Source: Elysia chlorotica
Taxonomy: Eukaryota > Mollusca > Gastropoda > Plakobranchidae
Reading direction: 5' to 3'
DNA length: 64,000 bases
Assembly: GCA_003991915.1 (NCBI GenBank)
Contig: RQTK01000163.1
Span: forward strand, 634,779-698,778
Positions within the stretch are counted from its first letter, which is position 1; every line of letters starts with the position of its first letter. A program made the position numbers and the translations under genes. The notes beneath the pieces were generated by a model. It made no database searches and was not told the DNA's origin. It saw only the letters and a list, made by a program, of their open reading frames with translations. Below are positions 36,186 through 62,968 of this stretch, piece after piece.

Positions 36186-36232
36186 ATCTGAGAGGGCACG
36201 ATGGCTAATTATCAGCTGCGGACCACAAAGGT

Positions 36233-36540
36233 TCAAATGTGATAAAATTTGATATGTTCTTTACAAACTGTTTTTCAAGAAGTGTGAACCTTATCAGAAC
36301 CTTTCAGTGAGATTGATAATGTACAATTTGCACATAACATTCAGTAATTTTCCCACAGCTTTTACCTTGATAAAGGGGACCGCCATTCAAATGTGATAAA
36401 ATTTGATATGTTCTTTACAAACTGTTTTTCAAGAAGTGTGAACCTTATCAGAACCTTTCAGTGAGATTGATAATGTACAATTTGCACATAACATTCAGTA
36501 ATTTTCCCACAGCTTTTACCTTGATAAAGGGGACCGCCAT
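36233..36540. repeat. 154-bp perfect tandem duplication
   Basis: 36,233-36,386 and 36,387-36,540 appear identical by eye, each starting TTCAAATGTGATAAAATTTG and ending GGGGACCGCCAT. Perfect identity suggests a very recent event or an assembly artefact beside the homopolymer tracts. Confidence 0.93.
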
Positions 36541-36805
36541 AATGTAAGATCAGCCTTGTTCAGCTAAAGTAAGAGTTTAAAAGTTTGTTGTTTTTTTGTT
36601 GTCGTTATCAACTTTAAGATCTCCTGAAAGTTTATTTGACTAGGCCATGAAACTGGTTGTATTGATCACAAAATGATGAATTTAACTTTGTGTGTCAAGA
36701 TGTTGAAGTGGAGACAAACTTGTTACATGTGACTCAACATTCCATAATAAAGTGGGAGGCAGTCTACACCGTGAAAGCAGGGGCAAGGTGGACGCAAACA
36801 GTTAA

Positions 36806-36898
36806 GAATTGAAGGGGGGGGGGGGGGGGGGGGGGGAGACAAAGAATAACAACACCACACAAAAACAGCGAAGGTAGCAAGTGGGGGGGGGGGGGGGA
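36806..36898. repeat. Two poly-G tracts
   Basis: Poly-G at about 36,806-36,836 and 36,883-36,897, potential G-quadruplex formers on the plus strand. Confidence 0.9.
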
Positions 36899-36899
36899 G

Positions 36900-38800
36900 A
36901 TCACAATTAAACTAGATCAGCCCATTTATTTGTAAATGGATAAAACTACAGGAATCCTTTGATTAAGTGAAGTACCCATGAAGCCATGATTTTTTTAATG
37001 GGATTTTTCAAGCCAAAAAATACAAAGTATTGGAATTTGAGTCCTGGAGTCTGAGCACAGCTGGCTTGAGTCTAAAGGTTTTGGACCAACCACACGATTT
37101 TCTTGTATGGGTTGCTCCTCTCTCTCTCTTTGTAGATCTGTACTCAGCGTTGCTGCAAGTAATGTGCCGTTGTGAAAGAATGGTATGAGGCTTGGAAGAG
37201 TTTTTTTTCATAGTATCTTTTATTTTTTATTCTTATGTTGAAACCATTCTAGTATTATTTGATTATTTTCCATGTACATGTATTGTGGTCATGACTGATG
37301 TCCATGCTCTCTAAAAACTTTCCTGAGAAGAAACGCTTCGAGCATGACATGTTTCACACAAAAGCTACAAGTGTATTGTATATAAATGTCTTGTAAAACA
37401 TTATTAAGGTAGGTTTTTTCGAGATTTGAAATTGTTTTCACTATTATGACAAGGTCATTTCTGACGAGAATTTACGATAATGTATATTAACTGTGGCTAA
37501 AGTTGAACAAAAGTAGTGTGCTCAATTGATCGAGTGCCCAGCTAGCCTGATCTGGATTTTGGGACTTCCTGGTTGTAAGTCCCACGCTCTGCCAACTGAG
37601 CCTCCCTCCACCTTGTCCACGTCCTATCCTATTGTGATTTTTTACTGCTTTCTTCAGTTTTCTCGTTTCTAGTCAGCAGAAGTGACTCTCAGTGGGCCAG
37701 AGAGAGTCTGTCTAGCTCAGCTCACCTTGTAAATACATTGTTTGTGCCAGTGTTGGAGACCAGCTCCCTTGAGTTATTTGTTAAGCTCATTCAGGCTGCT
37801 TATAAGTACATACAGGGTAATGCGCTTAAGATAAACTTTGACTTATAACAAACAATTTTCTAGGTGTACATTTTTTCTTTCTTTGCAGTCCATGTTTAGT
37901 GTAAACCTGTGATAAAATAAAGTTCTAGGCTGGCCTCAAGAGGTTTATCCTATGTGGATTCCACTGTATATGCAACAGCCCCCTTTCTTTTTTTTGTCCT
38001 TACAAATCTCTTCTTGTCATCAACCATTAATATCAATGTGTTAATTTTGTATTGGTGCTTACAGGGTAACCAACGCCTGACCTCTACTAACATAATTATA
38101 ATATAAGACTATTTCTCTAACAATGAAAGTTTGTATGACTCAGCTGATTTAGCACATTTATAATTATATAATTATGCACATAGGTTTATAATTATTTATA
38201 TTTATGAAGAACAATGATTTTAAAATAAAGGCCTTTATGTATGACACACTGTTGTTTCTGTGTGCTTTAGACTGCTCTAAGTCTAACTGATCTCCTGATA
38301 TTCTAACAAAATACACATAGAAATGTACAATTAATTTTATTCTTAGGAAAAAATCGACTGTCAATCTGAAGTTTTTACAAAGGAGTTTCTCAGCATGAGG
38401 GGTTTTATTTTGTAAAGGTACATACATGAATAGCATTGGACACATTCTTTACAACTTAACTTGACTCAATGATGTTAGGTTGAAATTATGTGTTGTTATT
38501 TCATTAACCTCTGGTAATCACTCACTTGAACCTTCAAATAATTTGTTTTTAAATTAATGAGGAATGAATTTTCCCCAGCAAAATAGTAAGCATCTCTAGA
38601 CTTGAACTTGTGGGTAACTCTGTTTGCCTGTGTTCTCAGTACTCGAAAACAGCTTAGCTTGCACGCAATCTTCTGTGCCACAGCCAGCCTTTAACCAGCA
38701 GCTGCGCCTGCTTTAGTGGAGTATGCGTGTGTATAGACAAACACAACTCATAAGTTTGCTTCAGATTTCATAACAGAATGTATATATGATCATACTTTTT
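36900..38800. other. Non-coding stretch
   Basis: No gene supported. A minus-strand tRNA-like A box (GGCTCAGTTGGCAGAGCGTG) near 37,585-37,604, without a clear B box, suggests an eroded SINE head. Confidence 0.4.
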
Positions 38801-38814
38801 TGCTGTAACAACCG

Positions 38815-38985
38815 GACCAGTTTTGTCCCCTACTGGTTAAGCCAGTCTCAGTTTAATGTGACAGGTGTCATGGTATTTTCGGACTATCTCTGTGTGGCAG
38901 AACGCAAATTTTCAGATGTTGGTCTTGGGACCTAACCACAATATAGACTTGTCACTGGCGTTGGACTTAAAGAATTGAACTCAAA
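38815..38985 (+). mobile_element. Degenerate SINE body (plus orientation)
   Basis: Contains CAGTTTAATGTGAC, TGTGTGGCAGAACGCAAATT and CAATATAGACTTGTCACTGG, recognisable as the reverse complement of the SINE bodies at 27.4, 30.1 and 62.7 kb. It lacks a tRNA head and is heavily mutated. Confidence 0.55.
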
Positions 38986-38996
38986 TTTACCCATAT

Positions 38997-39119
<123 letters not shown>

Positions 39120-39236
39120 CCTACTACTACTGCTACTGCTACTTGTAATACTAGGCTTCTCCTTTTAGTCTTCTTCCTCCTACTCCTACTACAACTAGAT
39201 TTTTAGGAGAGGCAGACAACTGGATTAATTATAATT

Positions 39237-39266
39237 AGACTACTACTACCACTACTAATACTGCTG

Positions 39267-39337
<71 letters not shown>

Positions 39338-39376
39338 GCTGCTGCTACTACTACTACTACTACTACTACTATCACT
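39237..39376. repeat. (CTA/CTG)n microsatellite
   Basis: About 45 trinucleotide units, mostly CTA with CTG interruptions. The translated poly-Val and poly-Leu frames are artefacts of the repeat. Confidence 0.97.
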
Positions 39377-39379
39377 ACC

Positions 39380-41640
39380 ACTGCCACTGCCACCACCACC
39401 ACCGTTCTAACTAGCACCCTTTAAAAATCTTCCACATATCTGATACATCTAAAGCAACATATTTTACCCCATAATTGTACTTAGAGTTCACGGAAAAATA
39501 TTGGTGTTGCAGTCTTGGAGATTACCAGTTTACCAGTTATCAAATGACTTTTGCAACATGAAGCACAACACACCGCCAAAGGTCATTGCAGGTCAGGGTT
39601 AAACCAATCTTGACTACAGGATCGGGCCACTTGGTCTGCTATGCTAGGCAGCTAGTCTAGATCTAGCGCGAGTGTAGGTTCTGCTGGTCTGAGTTTCTAG
39701 AGGCGTGGAGTAAGCAGTTTTGCCATTTGTCGCCGGACTCTTGCAAGCAAAACACTCCAACCAAGAAACGGCAAGTTGATAGCAATAAACATTATGTTGT
39801 TGTTTATATCTAGATCTAGCATTGAGCCCTATCCGAGGTTAAAGAAATTAAGATAATAAATAGTCTAGATCGATCTAGATCTAGATATATGCATATTGAC
39901 CAAGATTGATATTATCCACGTATATTATCAACTAAACCTTAAATCTAGATTGTAGATATTTAGATTCAGATATCATATAGAGATAGATTTAAGTGGAACA
40001 GTCTTATTTAGCTCAAGCCATTCCCCTCGAACTCAAAGCAATCAAGGAGTATACATACAATGATACAGATAAGCAAATAAGACTAACATGTGTCCACATG
40101 CATTGGGCTAATATTGTAGTGTTTTAACACAATGCTAGACGACAGACCTGCACCAACTTTGGGGGGACTTAGACTTAGATTCTAATATGTTACAAAGGAT
40201 GCAGGCATTTAAGGCACCGAACTCATCATGAATAGGTCCCTACTTGTCGTCCACCACACTCCTCCCCCTCCTATCAAAAGAATGAAAAAGAGAGTAAGGC
40301 AGCAAACCTTTCCTGTCCCAGCCCATGGGACCAGCAACAGGTACCCACATAATGCGTAAATTAAGTCCCGACTACCCTGCAACCAGCGAGCCGCCTCCAA
40401 ACAACAAATGGCAGAATCTCCCCCAGGTCCGGCCACACCACGACCTTCCAAGAAATTGCTAATTATCGCTAAAATTAATGTTAACAAATATTTAAATAGG
40501 CGAAGAGTCTAGATCTAGATCTATATAGCCCTAGGACCTAAAGTATGGAATACTAGCTGGCAACCCACAAAATTCGTGGGGACTGTAGGATGGACAAAAC
40601 TTAAGTATTACAGCTAAATTTAAACTGTGCTGAACTAAAAATTGAGTATCTTCAGGATCTATAACTTTAGGAACTTAATGTTTGCTTGAAGAGGTTGCAT
40701 CAAATTAAAGTAGGCTCAATAATTTATAATCAGAATTAATAATTAACCAAACATTCTAAGAAAACATTTTAACATTTGCGCACACACTTAGAAAATAAAA
40801 AGAATCAATATTTATAGCACTTTCGATTTGTTTGTTGTTCAAGGAAGGGGAGGAAGCAGTAATTGTTGTGTCTGTCTGTTGTTGTTTTTTTTAATACATT
40901 TTTAGATGTTTTAATTCGTTAATTTTGCTTAAAAATCGATTAGACGTTTAATTTTATTAGTTTTATGACTCTGAAATTCTCTGGCCTGTTTGTAATTTTA
41001 CTGTAAAATTTGGGATTTTAGGGTGGAGCTTTTTGGATTTGATGGCATGTCTAAGTTCCCCAGGACAGATCAGAGTGACAAGATCCGAACGAAGGGCTTG
41101 GCCTTATAGTCTAGTCAGACATTAGTTCTTGAAACCAGTCCACAATAAAGCCTAGTTGGTCGTGTTAGATGTTCAAAAACAATGAACAAACATGAGCAAA
41201 TATTTTTTCCCTTATGAAGGCAAACGTTTTTGAGGCAGGCCCATCACAACAATGCCAATTACACTGAACAAGGACTTATCTCGCCTGCAGACACACTTCA
41301 ACCTAAAAATAAGTTACATTTATATGAATTTCGTTCAACAGCACAAGACAGACAGAAATGGAAACAACTTACAACTAAAATACAAGAAGCTGCCGAGGCG
41401 TCCCGGACGGAGAACCAGGATGCGAAAGGCGATTAATGAATGAATGAACAGTTCCTTCACCAAGCGTCTTATAGATCTTTTAAGAAAAGGTTTTTTTTGT
41501 CTGATAAGGCAAGCCAAGAATTTGATCAAATGAATCTCCTGCAATACTTCCATTGTTAATTGGTTACTCAAGCAACTATTATTTTGTTAATAAAGCCTCA
41601 TTCTGGGTTTTAAATGCTAAATATTTTATTTTCCCTCACC
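39380..41640. other. 5' flank of ALDH6A1, no gene seen
   Basis: Non-coding with several CTAGATCTAGATCT motifs (39,655-39,965 and 40,508-40,525). It must hold the ALDH6A1 promoter and probably a leader exon, because a good acceptor (CCCTCACCACAG) ends at 41,644. Neither can be placed from sequence alone. Confidence 0.4.
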
Positions 41641-41700
41641 ACAGAGGCAGAGCTAACCTGGTATCAGTAGGAGTGGATGGTCTGAGTGATCAGTGCAACT

Positions 41701-54774
<13,074 letters not shown>

Positions 54775-55905
54775 GCGCTAGCCCCGGTGTCGCGACCTCC
54801 GCCACTTTCCACGCCTTTGTTGTCTGTCGTTGTTGAAGTATCACTTACTGGGCCTGGATGCCACATCTCAAGTTTTCTACAAGTCGCAAAAATTGTTACA
54901 TGTTTACAGATTACAGATTGCTAGTGATTCAGGTACGAGAGGGCCACAGCTCTAGGCTTGTTGTAGCCTACTGTTGCAAGTGATTGGATCAGGGTGGTTT
55001 TACGAGTTTTTGTTTTGCCTTGCCATTATCACAAATAATATGTCAGTCTCAGGAATGGTGGAAATATCATGCAGAATTTTTAAAGTGTAGTTCCAATGCA
55101 TTATGTAATAATAAGAAAAGGAAAGTGTTTTCTCGGGGCTTGAAGGGATGGGAATAATAAGAAAAGGAAAGTGTTTTCTAGGGGCTTGAAGGGATGGGAA
55201 TAATAAGAAAAGGAAAGTGTTTTCTAGGGGCTTGAAGGGATGGGAATAATAAGAAAAGGAAAGTGTTTTCTAGAGGGCTTGAAGGGATGGGAATAATAAG
55301 AAAAGGAAAGTGTTTTCCAGGGGCTTGAAGGGATGGGAATAATAAGAAAAGGAAAGAGTTTTCCAGGGGCTTGAAGGGATGGGAATAATAAGAAAAGGAA
55401 AGTGTTTTCCAGGGGCTTGAAGGGATGGGTGATGCGAGAGGTTCCACGGTGGCTCCTGCTGACAACATTCCATCAATATCCAGATTCGCCCTTTTTGTGG
55501 AGTCTGGGAGAAACTTTCTCGACAGCTCCAAGGTTTTCTTTCAATCATTGTGTGAGGTGTATTCAATCCCTGTTTGTTTGAACTCTGAGATTATGACATG
55601 TTGGGGGTATGATCTGTTAACAAGTCAATGTTCTTTTTTTTTCAGTCTTGTTAATTCCTGTTCTAAACGGACTTTAAAATAGAATACTCCAGAGCTAGAG
55701 GGCTGGTAAACTGAATGACAGCTGTTGAATTGCTCATAATTTTCTTTATTTATATATTTGTCTTGAGATTCTGCTAGGAGTTATGAGCCATTTTGAAAAT
55801 GTTTTTGCCAAGTACAAGTGAATATACATATATGTTTAGATTGACAATTACTGAGTAATTATGTGATATTTTGTCAATAAAACTAAAACTACTTACACCT
55901 AACTA
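54775..55905 (+). terminator. ALDH6A1 3' UTR and polyadenylation signal
   Basis: The first well-placed signal is AATAAA at 55,876-55,881 with T/GT-rich sequence beyond (GAGTGATGTATTTAAATTTTTA). This gives a 3' UTR of about 1.1 kb containing the 46-bp minisatellite. An earlier alternative site cannot be excluded. Confidence 0.5.
55107..55429. repeat. 46-bp minisatellite, 7 units
   Basis: Units of AATAATAAGAAAAGGAAAGT followed by GTTTTCTAGG/CAGG and GGCTTGAAGGGATGGG, differing at a few positions. It lies in the predicted 3' UTR of ALDH6A1. The minus-strand open frames over it are artefacts. Confidence 0.95.
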
Positions 55906-58900
55906 AAATATGAGTGATGTATTTAAATTTTTACTGTCATTTAGTGTCAATGATCATTGAAAATTTAGTGTCTGTGACAGGCGACTCAGTTTGGGAGGCA
56001 ACAGTGTTTACTGTTACGGAAAAATAGAACAAATATTCTTGGGTGCATTTACTATGAAACATGCCTGAGAGTCTGGTTCCATTGCTACTACAGCGAAAAC
56101 TTCATAATTCAAATTGCTTGGGATTTCAATGTAACTGGGGATTCGAATTACAGAAGGGGACATAACTTAACCCCAAAATGTTAAAATAAGTAGACTGTTT
56201 ATTACCTTAAAAGGTACATGTATCTCAAAATCTGTGTTTATGATAGTTTGCTAATATCCATAGTTTTCTTTTATAATCAAACTAAAATTATAGCAACCAT
56301 CTCCCAACCCCATTTCTTCTAAAAGCATGTCTTGGGCAGCAAAATGCATTGAATTCTGCTTGACAGTGATTTTATAATGCCTATTGGTGGTGAGCTTCGA
56401 ATTAAGAGAATCAAACCAGAAATTCCTCAAATTATGAGCGAATTTAATAGTCAAAGAGAAAAAAATAACCTACATGTATTCCCTTGCAAAATGCGGTTTA
56501 TGAGAAATTTGGATTATCAGACTTTGGAGGTTTCCACTGTACTACTACTAGACTACTAGTCCAATGTATTTATTACAGAATAATATGAAGTGTTTTTATC
56601 AAATAGTCCAATGTATTTATTACAGAATAATATGAAGTGTTTTTATGAAATAGAAAAAAACTGCCGGTCTACCCTTGATCTCACCAAAATTTATAATGAT
56701 CATGTTTTATATTCTTTAAATTTAATTTTTTTTTTTAATCGAACAATGCTAACTTTAGAAAATTGAAAAGAAGTTGACATACATATTAACTATTTTAGTT
56801 GAAATAGCTGAGTTTTCAGTTTAGTTTAAGCCTCTTGATTCACTGTGGAATATATCGTATAGGGCCGAAGCAAATCCCCTTCACTAATTCAAACTCCGCT
56901 CTGACTAGCCCTCTTCAGCTCGGCCCGTATGGCACTTTGGTAGCTGCAGCTTTTGTCTCAGCATAGGTGCTTCTCCGTCAAATGCTTGAGCTCGTCTAGT
57001 TCTAACCAACAATAAAAGAATTTTTTATGAAGCCAGCAGCTGTTCCTGTTCAGGAACTTTTGTTTGATCAACGTCGGAAGTGCGCAAGAAATCTGAAAAT
57101 CCGTCCTGGCGTAACGGTCAGCAATTCACTTTGGGTGGTAAAATACACAATGTGTTTGCAACTGATTTTGGAAAACCCAGGCCAAAATACTAGATTTTAC
57201 ATGGAGCCAACACAAAGGACAAAATCCAAACACGTCAGTAGATAAAAATTGATTTTTTTACTTGATACATGAAACTTAAAATTTTAAATACATGTACACA
57301 TAATAAACATTTGATGACTGATAAATAAAGCTGGCACAGAAGTAGAGCAACAGAAAACGGGCATGTGAAATTGTACAACAATGTTTAGGAAACGGGTGAA
57401 GCCCAGCTGGTCCAATACAAACTATTGATTATTGATAATGATTGATAGGAAACGCCGATAATGATCATATCTGTTTATCGTTTTCCTCGCTACTCCGATT
57501 TAAAACAGAATTATGATAACTGACACCCGCTCATGCATGAAACAATGAATTTTTTAAAGGGTTTTTAGGATGGACAGGGCCACATATTTTTGTTGTCACA
57601 ATCAGATTTACAAAGCTTTAGAAATTGATGGAAATAACAAGAGTGGATGACGGTTGTTAGAAAGAACAGGTGAGTTTTATTTTATAGATCTTAGATGTAT
57701 AGCTTTGTAGTATTAAAATAGAGGAACATGTGTGTTAGGAAATGAGAGTGAATTGTTTTTTTTTTTTTGCTTAACTAAGTTCTACCCATCTGCAAGTTAT
57801 CACAGAGTGTCTGTGATGTTACACACGCTTTGAACAAATCCACTAATATTTCAAATAAACAACTACATGCACAAATATGGTGGCTGCTGAAAATAACAAA
57901 ACATAAATAAAATTATACTGACTCACAACATGAACTAGGCGATATACCGCCATGCACAACAGAACTTATACATGTACACATTGGAAAATCATCAGACACT
58001 GACAATGAACGAGAAAACAGAATCTACGAGAATAGTCAGCTGCCTTTTATATTTCAATAAAATGAAAGTATGAGGGGCTGGGGACGTGACCTTACTTTTA
58101 GTTTTAGTAAAAGCACATAGCAATTATAATGTTAACCTCGAGTACTACTCAGTACTGCGAGACAAGCATGCTGGATCTTACACTTGTAACTAAAGCCTAC
58201 AACTATGTCAAGTAATAAGAAAATAACATCATGTTAAGCTTTTCAAAGTTGGAGCCATTTCTTCAATTCTGATAACCTTTTAAGAGCATGTACACCCATT
58301 CACGAGTTTCTCGCCTGATAGAAAAAGGAGCAATGAAGGCCCACGACTAGTGGTAGTTGGTCGGCACCCTGCAGTACCCAGTTGGGAGGTGCTAAGCTAG
58401 TGAGGTAGCGGCAGCGGAACCAGTAGTTCTTTCACAGCGAGGCAGTGAGCTGGGATCCAAAAGGACCATGAACATAAACTAATATTTTGGTCTTGCCGAG
58501 AAATTGCTGATTTGTTGTTTTTCTTATAAAGAGATTCTTCACATGGATGAACTATTATACTGACACGTTGCATCAAAAAAACACTTAAATTGCATTAATG
58601 CCTGAACTCATTGCCCACCCTTATCTCTTTGTATCTATTGTCGGTATTTCTAGCTGTATGCTCTTTAATTCAGCCATCAAGTACATAACATACACGACAA
58701 TACTTGGAAGAAAGTTACAAAGTTTAATAAAACAAAGAACAGAATTTGGAAAAAATATGTTTTGCTGATAGTTTTTTTGGCATGCATGGCTCAATTTTCC
58801 AATCTCACATTTCGAGTGAAGATGGCAGTAAGGACACTCAAGAGCTCAGCCGTACCTCTGTGTGCGTGATACATGGTGGCTGTAACTCATGCAATCTGAA

Positions 58901-59814
58901 CAGACCATCCCAATGTCAGCTGAAATAAGCACATTGTGCAAACTTGTGACATCCAAAGTGTGAGAGATTAATGCCAAGCAAGACTTAGTACGAGAGTAGA
59001 TAGCAGAATGTACACATGTATTGGTAATTCCAGCAATGAATAGAATGATGGCCAGACAGTTATGCAATGGTGGTGATAAATATCTCATAATATTGTTCCC
59101 AGTAACACACACAGCCAGGTCTCAGACCTGTTCGCACCTCGCACACCAAGCTGCGATATCTGACAAGCTACTACGCGGCGGATAAGTTGTCGGAGGTCAA
59201 AACTCTATCAACTCGAACACTGACAAAACTTCCAGCATACACATGACATAACTCTATCAACTCTGACTAACATTGACAAAACTTCCAGCATACATGTACA
59301 CAGTTTCTTTAATGATATATATGGTATAAACAACAGGGTGTAAAATTTTATAGCGCAACTTTTCAGATACAAAGATCTGGCTCACTTGCAAACATATAGA
59401 GATCAGACTAACAGCAGAAAACTACTCTAAAACAGTTTGTGGCACGAAGACTTAAGTCGCATGGATATATATATATATCCAACAATAAACTGTTTTTACA
59501 TTTTGTAAATAAATCTCAAAAGCATGCAATACATGAACATTTAAAGAACACAAATCAAACTTTGAGGGGAGTAAGACTCGCAAACAGTGATTTACTGAGA
59601 TGGAAATAGGTAACACCAGAACTCACGAGATAAAAAAACAGGCTCTCAGTCTCAGATCTCACCATGCCCCGTACAAGCGACACACGCACACGTAGAATGT
59701 AGGATGATGCACAACTAGTACCTATACAATGATCAGCGCCGTGATCAAGTGGGATGATGCAGGGCTGTTGTAAAACAATAAAGGTATCAAATTAGCATTG
59801 ACCAATGTACATAT
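55906..59814. other. Non-coding stretch
   Basis: No supported gene on either strand. Only short AT-driven frames and a T run at 57,757-57,768. Confidence 0.45.
56555..56651. repeat. 48-bp tandem duplication
   Basis: TAGTCCAATGTATTTATTAC and following bases repeated twice with one or two differences. Confidence 0.85.
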
Positions 59815-59984
59815 ATAATCAATTAGCGATCTGTGTCACACCTTCATGATAATCAATTAGCGATCTGTGTCACACCTTCATGATAATCAATTAGCGATCT
59901 GTGTCACACCTTCATGATAATCAATTAGCGATCTGTGTCACACCTTCATGATAATCAATTAGCGATCTGTGTCACACCTTCATG
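59815..59984. repeat. 34-bp minisatellite, 5 units
   Basis: Five virtually identical units containing ATAATCAATTAGCGATCTGT and GTCACACCTTCATG, directly adjoining with no spacers. Confidence 0.95.
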
Positions 59985-60201
59985 CATTGCCACGCAACAA
60001 TGAACTGCAGAAGAGCAATTCTAAACTGTAACTTTGTCTGGGTTTACATTTTCTTTTTTAATAGAATGAAAGTCAATCAAACTGGCGGGTTTAGTTTATA
60101 CTGGAAAAGCTTCGTGCTGACTCGCAGCAGATTCCATCATGGATCTGGCGAGACCACAACACGCCTCACTAGCACCACTTTCAGCACAGGGTAACACTTG
60201 C

Positions 60202-60340
60202 ATCAAAGCTGAATAAGTTTGGAGGTGATAACTGAAACTTTTCTCTCGTTAAATGAACACACTGACTCTGAATCAAAGCTGAATAAGTTTGGAGGTGATA
60301 TCTGAAACTTTTCTCTCGTTAAATGAACACACTGACTCTG
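60202..60340. repeat. 70-bp tandem duplication
   Basis: ATCAAAGCTGAATAAGTTTG through ACACTGACTCTG repeated twice with one substitution. Confidence 0.9.
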
Positions 60341-61035
60341 TTACACAGATCTGCTGCATGCAAATTGAGAAGATAGAAAGGGTGTTAAAATGACATATTA
60401 TGTTGTGAGATAAACAAGAATCCAATTATCATCTGATTACAATCTGTTCAAAAACATTGCACAAGGATCAAAGAGGAAAAAATCTGTAGAAATGTTAATT
60501 CACAAACATGATCATAAAATATGCATACGCCAGAATATTTCTACATCTATGAATATTCTAATGTCAATCTGCGTAGTTTGACTTCTGTGCACAATTACAT
60601 GAAAGCAGACATTTCTCTACTTGTTTAGTGCTGATCTCTAAAACATCAAATCAAATACTCTAACTCCTTGCAAAGTCTATGTAACGGCTAATTTCTGCTT
60701 CTTCCCCATTCCTAAAAAAATCTTCAATGTACTCTTCTAAAAGAATTGAATTTTAAGAATTAAGATGCTAATCCTCAGTGAGGGCTTTTCAAATGTATAA
60801 TGATTTAATCCATAACATGACCTGAGAAACTTCATAACTACATGTATATAATTTTTAATGCTACATAGCAAGGTAGAGAGATAAGATTACTATTTTACCC
60901 CAGAGAGAAATGATTTGAAACATGTTTAATTACATATGATCTGTAATGGAGTATGTATACACATTTCTTCACATGATAAGATGGCATGGTTAACTAGCAA
61001 AAAAGCATGAGATACGCGCAGACAGTATTTCTGTC

Positions 61036-61241
61036 ACTAGATACTGGCAGAGCTATGAAACAAGTTCCTCCAACAAATGCCCTCTCCAATACATGCCAGG
61101 TTCTTGCTTCACACTTTGGTTAACTCCCCTGGTGTTTAACTAGATACTGGCAGAGCTATGAAACAAGTTCCTCCAACAAATGCCCTCTCCAATACATGCC
61201 AGGTTCTTGCTTCACACTTCGGTTAACTCCCCTGGTGTTTA
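61036..61241. repeat. 103-bp tandem duplication
   Basis: ACTAGATACTGGCAGAGCTA through CCCTGGTGTTTA repeated twice with a single visible difference (CACTTTGG or CACTTCGG). Confidence 0.92.
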
Positions 61242-61242
61242 A

Positions 61243-62690
61243 CTTAGAGGGGAAAGGTAGAAAGTTACCAGGCGAAGTGATGAGTTTTAGAAGAACTTGG
61301 ACTTGTAGCTCAGTCTGATAAAAGGCCTGAGCTAAATAAAAAATCTTTCAATCTATGTACAAGACCAGTAAACTTGCAGATGCTCTGAGAACTAAAATGA
61401 GATTTTGAAAAACAATTTTAAAAACCTTTGATGATGGGCCCTTTTTACAGTTTTTACAAAAAAAAATTGAAAATATCAAAAAGTTAAAAAGCTATTATTT
61501 GCATGTTTTTACAATAAAATACCAACATGCTATGAAATGGATCTAGTTATAGAACATGTTAAACCATTACACGATGGATGATGATGACAGTCATGGAGCA
61601 GTCCCAGACGCCATAAGCTTTTCTACCAATGCACTAACAGAGCTAAAGTGCCATACACTTTCTCACTATAAAAAATATCAAAGCACAAAAGCTTAAAAAT
61701 GCAGATCAATCAAGAACAATTTTACACAATGGATGGAAGACAAATTTAAAGACTTGTTCCAGATATTACTCCTGCCCTTGTCGTCCTAATGTGAACTGAG
61801 ACGTCTACATGAAAATCTGCGAGAAGCAGAGAGGACTGACAGGGAAGCAACGTCTGCTTGAGAGTAAGCCTGACATCCAAACATTTTTGAGGTAATGTAT
61901 TGTCAGCAATGAAATAATGGCTATGATATATCACTTTATAAAAACAGAAATTGATTCAGGCTTTAAAATTTATAAACTTCCATGAAAAGTATAAAAACTA
62001 ATCCACTAAAAATCTGACACCATTATAACTTTCAGAACTCTTGAAGATTGAACTTCTACAATCTTCAAACTGGTCATACACGCAGTGGATGTATACAGAT
62101 TAGAAATGATCGTGAGAAAACTTGCACCAGGTCACCAGATGTTTTCCATTCAGGTTTCCGTTTGTTGCATCAGTTGAACCCCTAGATAAAAGCGGGGCAC
62201 TGGTATACATGTATCATATCATAATCATACAAATTTCTGTTTCAAATGTCCCCCAACTCGTGGAGGCTATTTTCACAGACAATTATCAGGGTAGCCACCC
62301 AAGTTTGATGAAATCCACTGATTTTTCAGCTTGAGGGTCTGGGGGCCAACGGACTCCAGAAGCTGAAGAAATTTTGTAATTTTAGCTCCTAAATACAGCC
62401 CTCGGAAAAGTTTGGAGAGCAGGCGCACAGTACTTTCCCTTTTACATCAATTTTCACAACCGCCTCACCAACATTCAATGGGATCGATTTTCACAACTTC
62501 TTTCCTTTCTAGCCACTTAAAGCTCCATGGATTGGAACATCTTAGCTTTATTTTGTCCTTATCCTGGAAGCCCAATCCTTTGTAGCTGCCTCAACTGTTT
62601 CTAAAACCAGCTAGTGCGCTAGGGCTAGGAAGTAGAAAGGACAGGCTGTCATCAGTGTCAGTATCCCTGTCTAGAGTGGTCGCAACTGAC
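61243..62690. other. Non-coding stretch
   Basis: No supported gene. A GGGTAGCCACCCAAGTTTGA block at about 62,290 is related to GGGATGCCACCCAAACCTGG at about 63,138, apparently one dispersed repeat family. Confidence 0.4.
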
Positions 62691-62697
62691 TAGCATT

Positions 62698-62968
62698 TAA
62701 GTTTAGTCGGTTTATTGTTCAACGTCAGCACTATATAGGCTATATTAAGAACAAGTCCCAAGACTGGCGTCTGACAATTTTATGAACTGCCACACGCAAG
62801 ACAGGGGACAGGGAGGGGGGGAATACCATGACTCCTGTTTCAGCTGACTCCTGTTTCAGCCAGTCACATTCAATTGCCACTGACCCAACCAGTAGGGAGC
62901 AAAATCGTCAGGGCTCGAACCTCCTGCGTTGGAAGCCGATGTTCTACTGCAGGGCTACCGCGCCTACA
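62698..62968 (-). mobile_element. tRNA-derived SINE
   Basis: Same family as in the Rab gene (27.4 and 30.1 kb), including the CAGCCAGTCACATT block, TCTGACAATTTTATGAACTG, a B-box-like GGTTCGAGCCCTG on the minus strand and the GGAAGCCGATGTTCTAC segment. It contains a short internal duplication of ACTCCTGTTTCAGC. Confidence 0.8.

Noticed and set aside
39235-39417. Poly-valine minus-strand open frame
   Set aside because: Product of the CTA/CTG trinucleotide repeat.
40209-40487. 92-codon minus-strand frame with a GTGK-like stretch
   Set aside because: The stretch WAGTGKVCC resembles a P-loop only superficially; no second ATPase motif or splice structure is visible.
55178-55566. Minus-strand repetitive frame with SSPWKTLSFSYYSHPFKP period
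   Set aside because: Arises from the 46-bp minisatellite in the ALDH6A1 3' UTR and has no independent gene signals.
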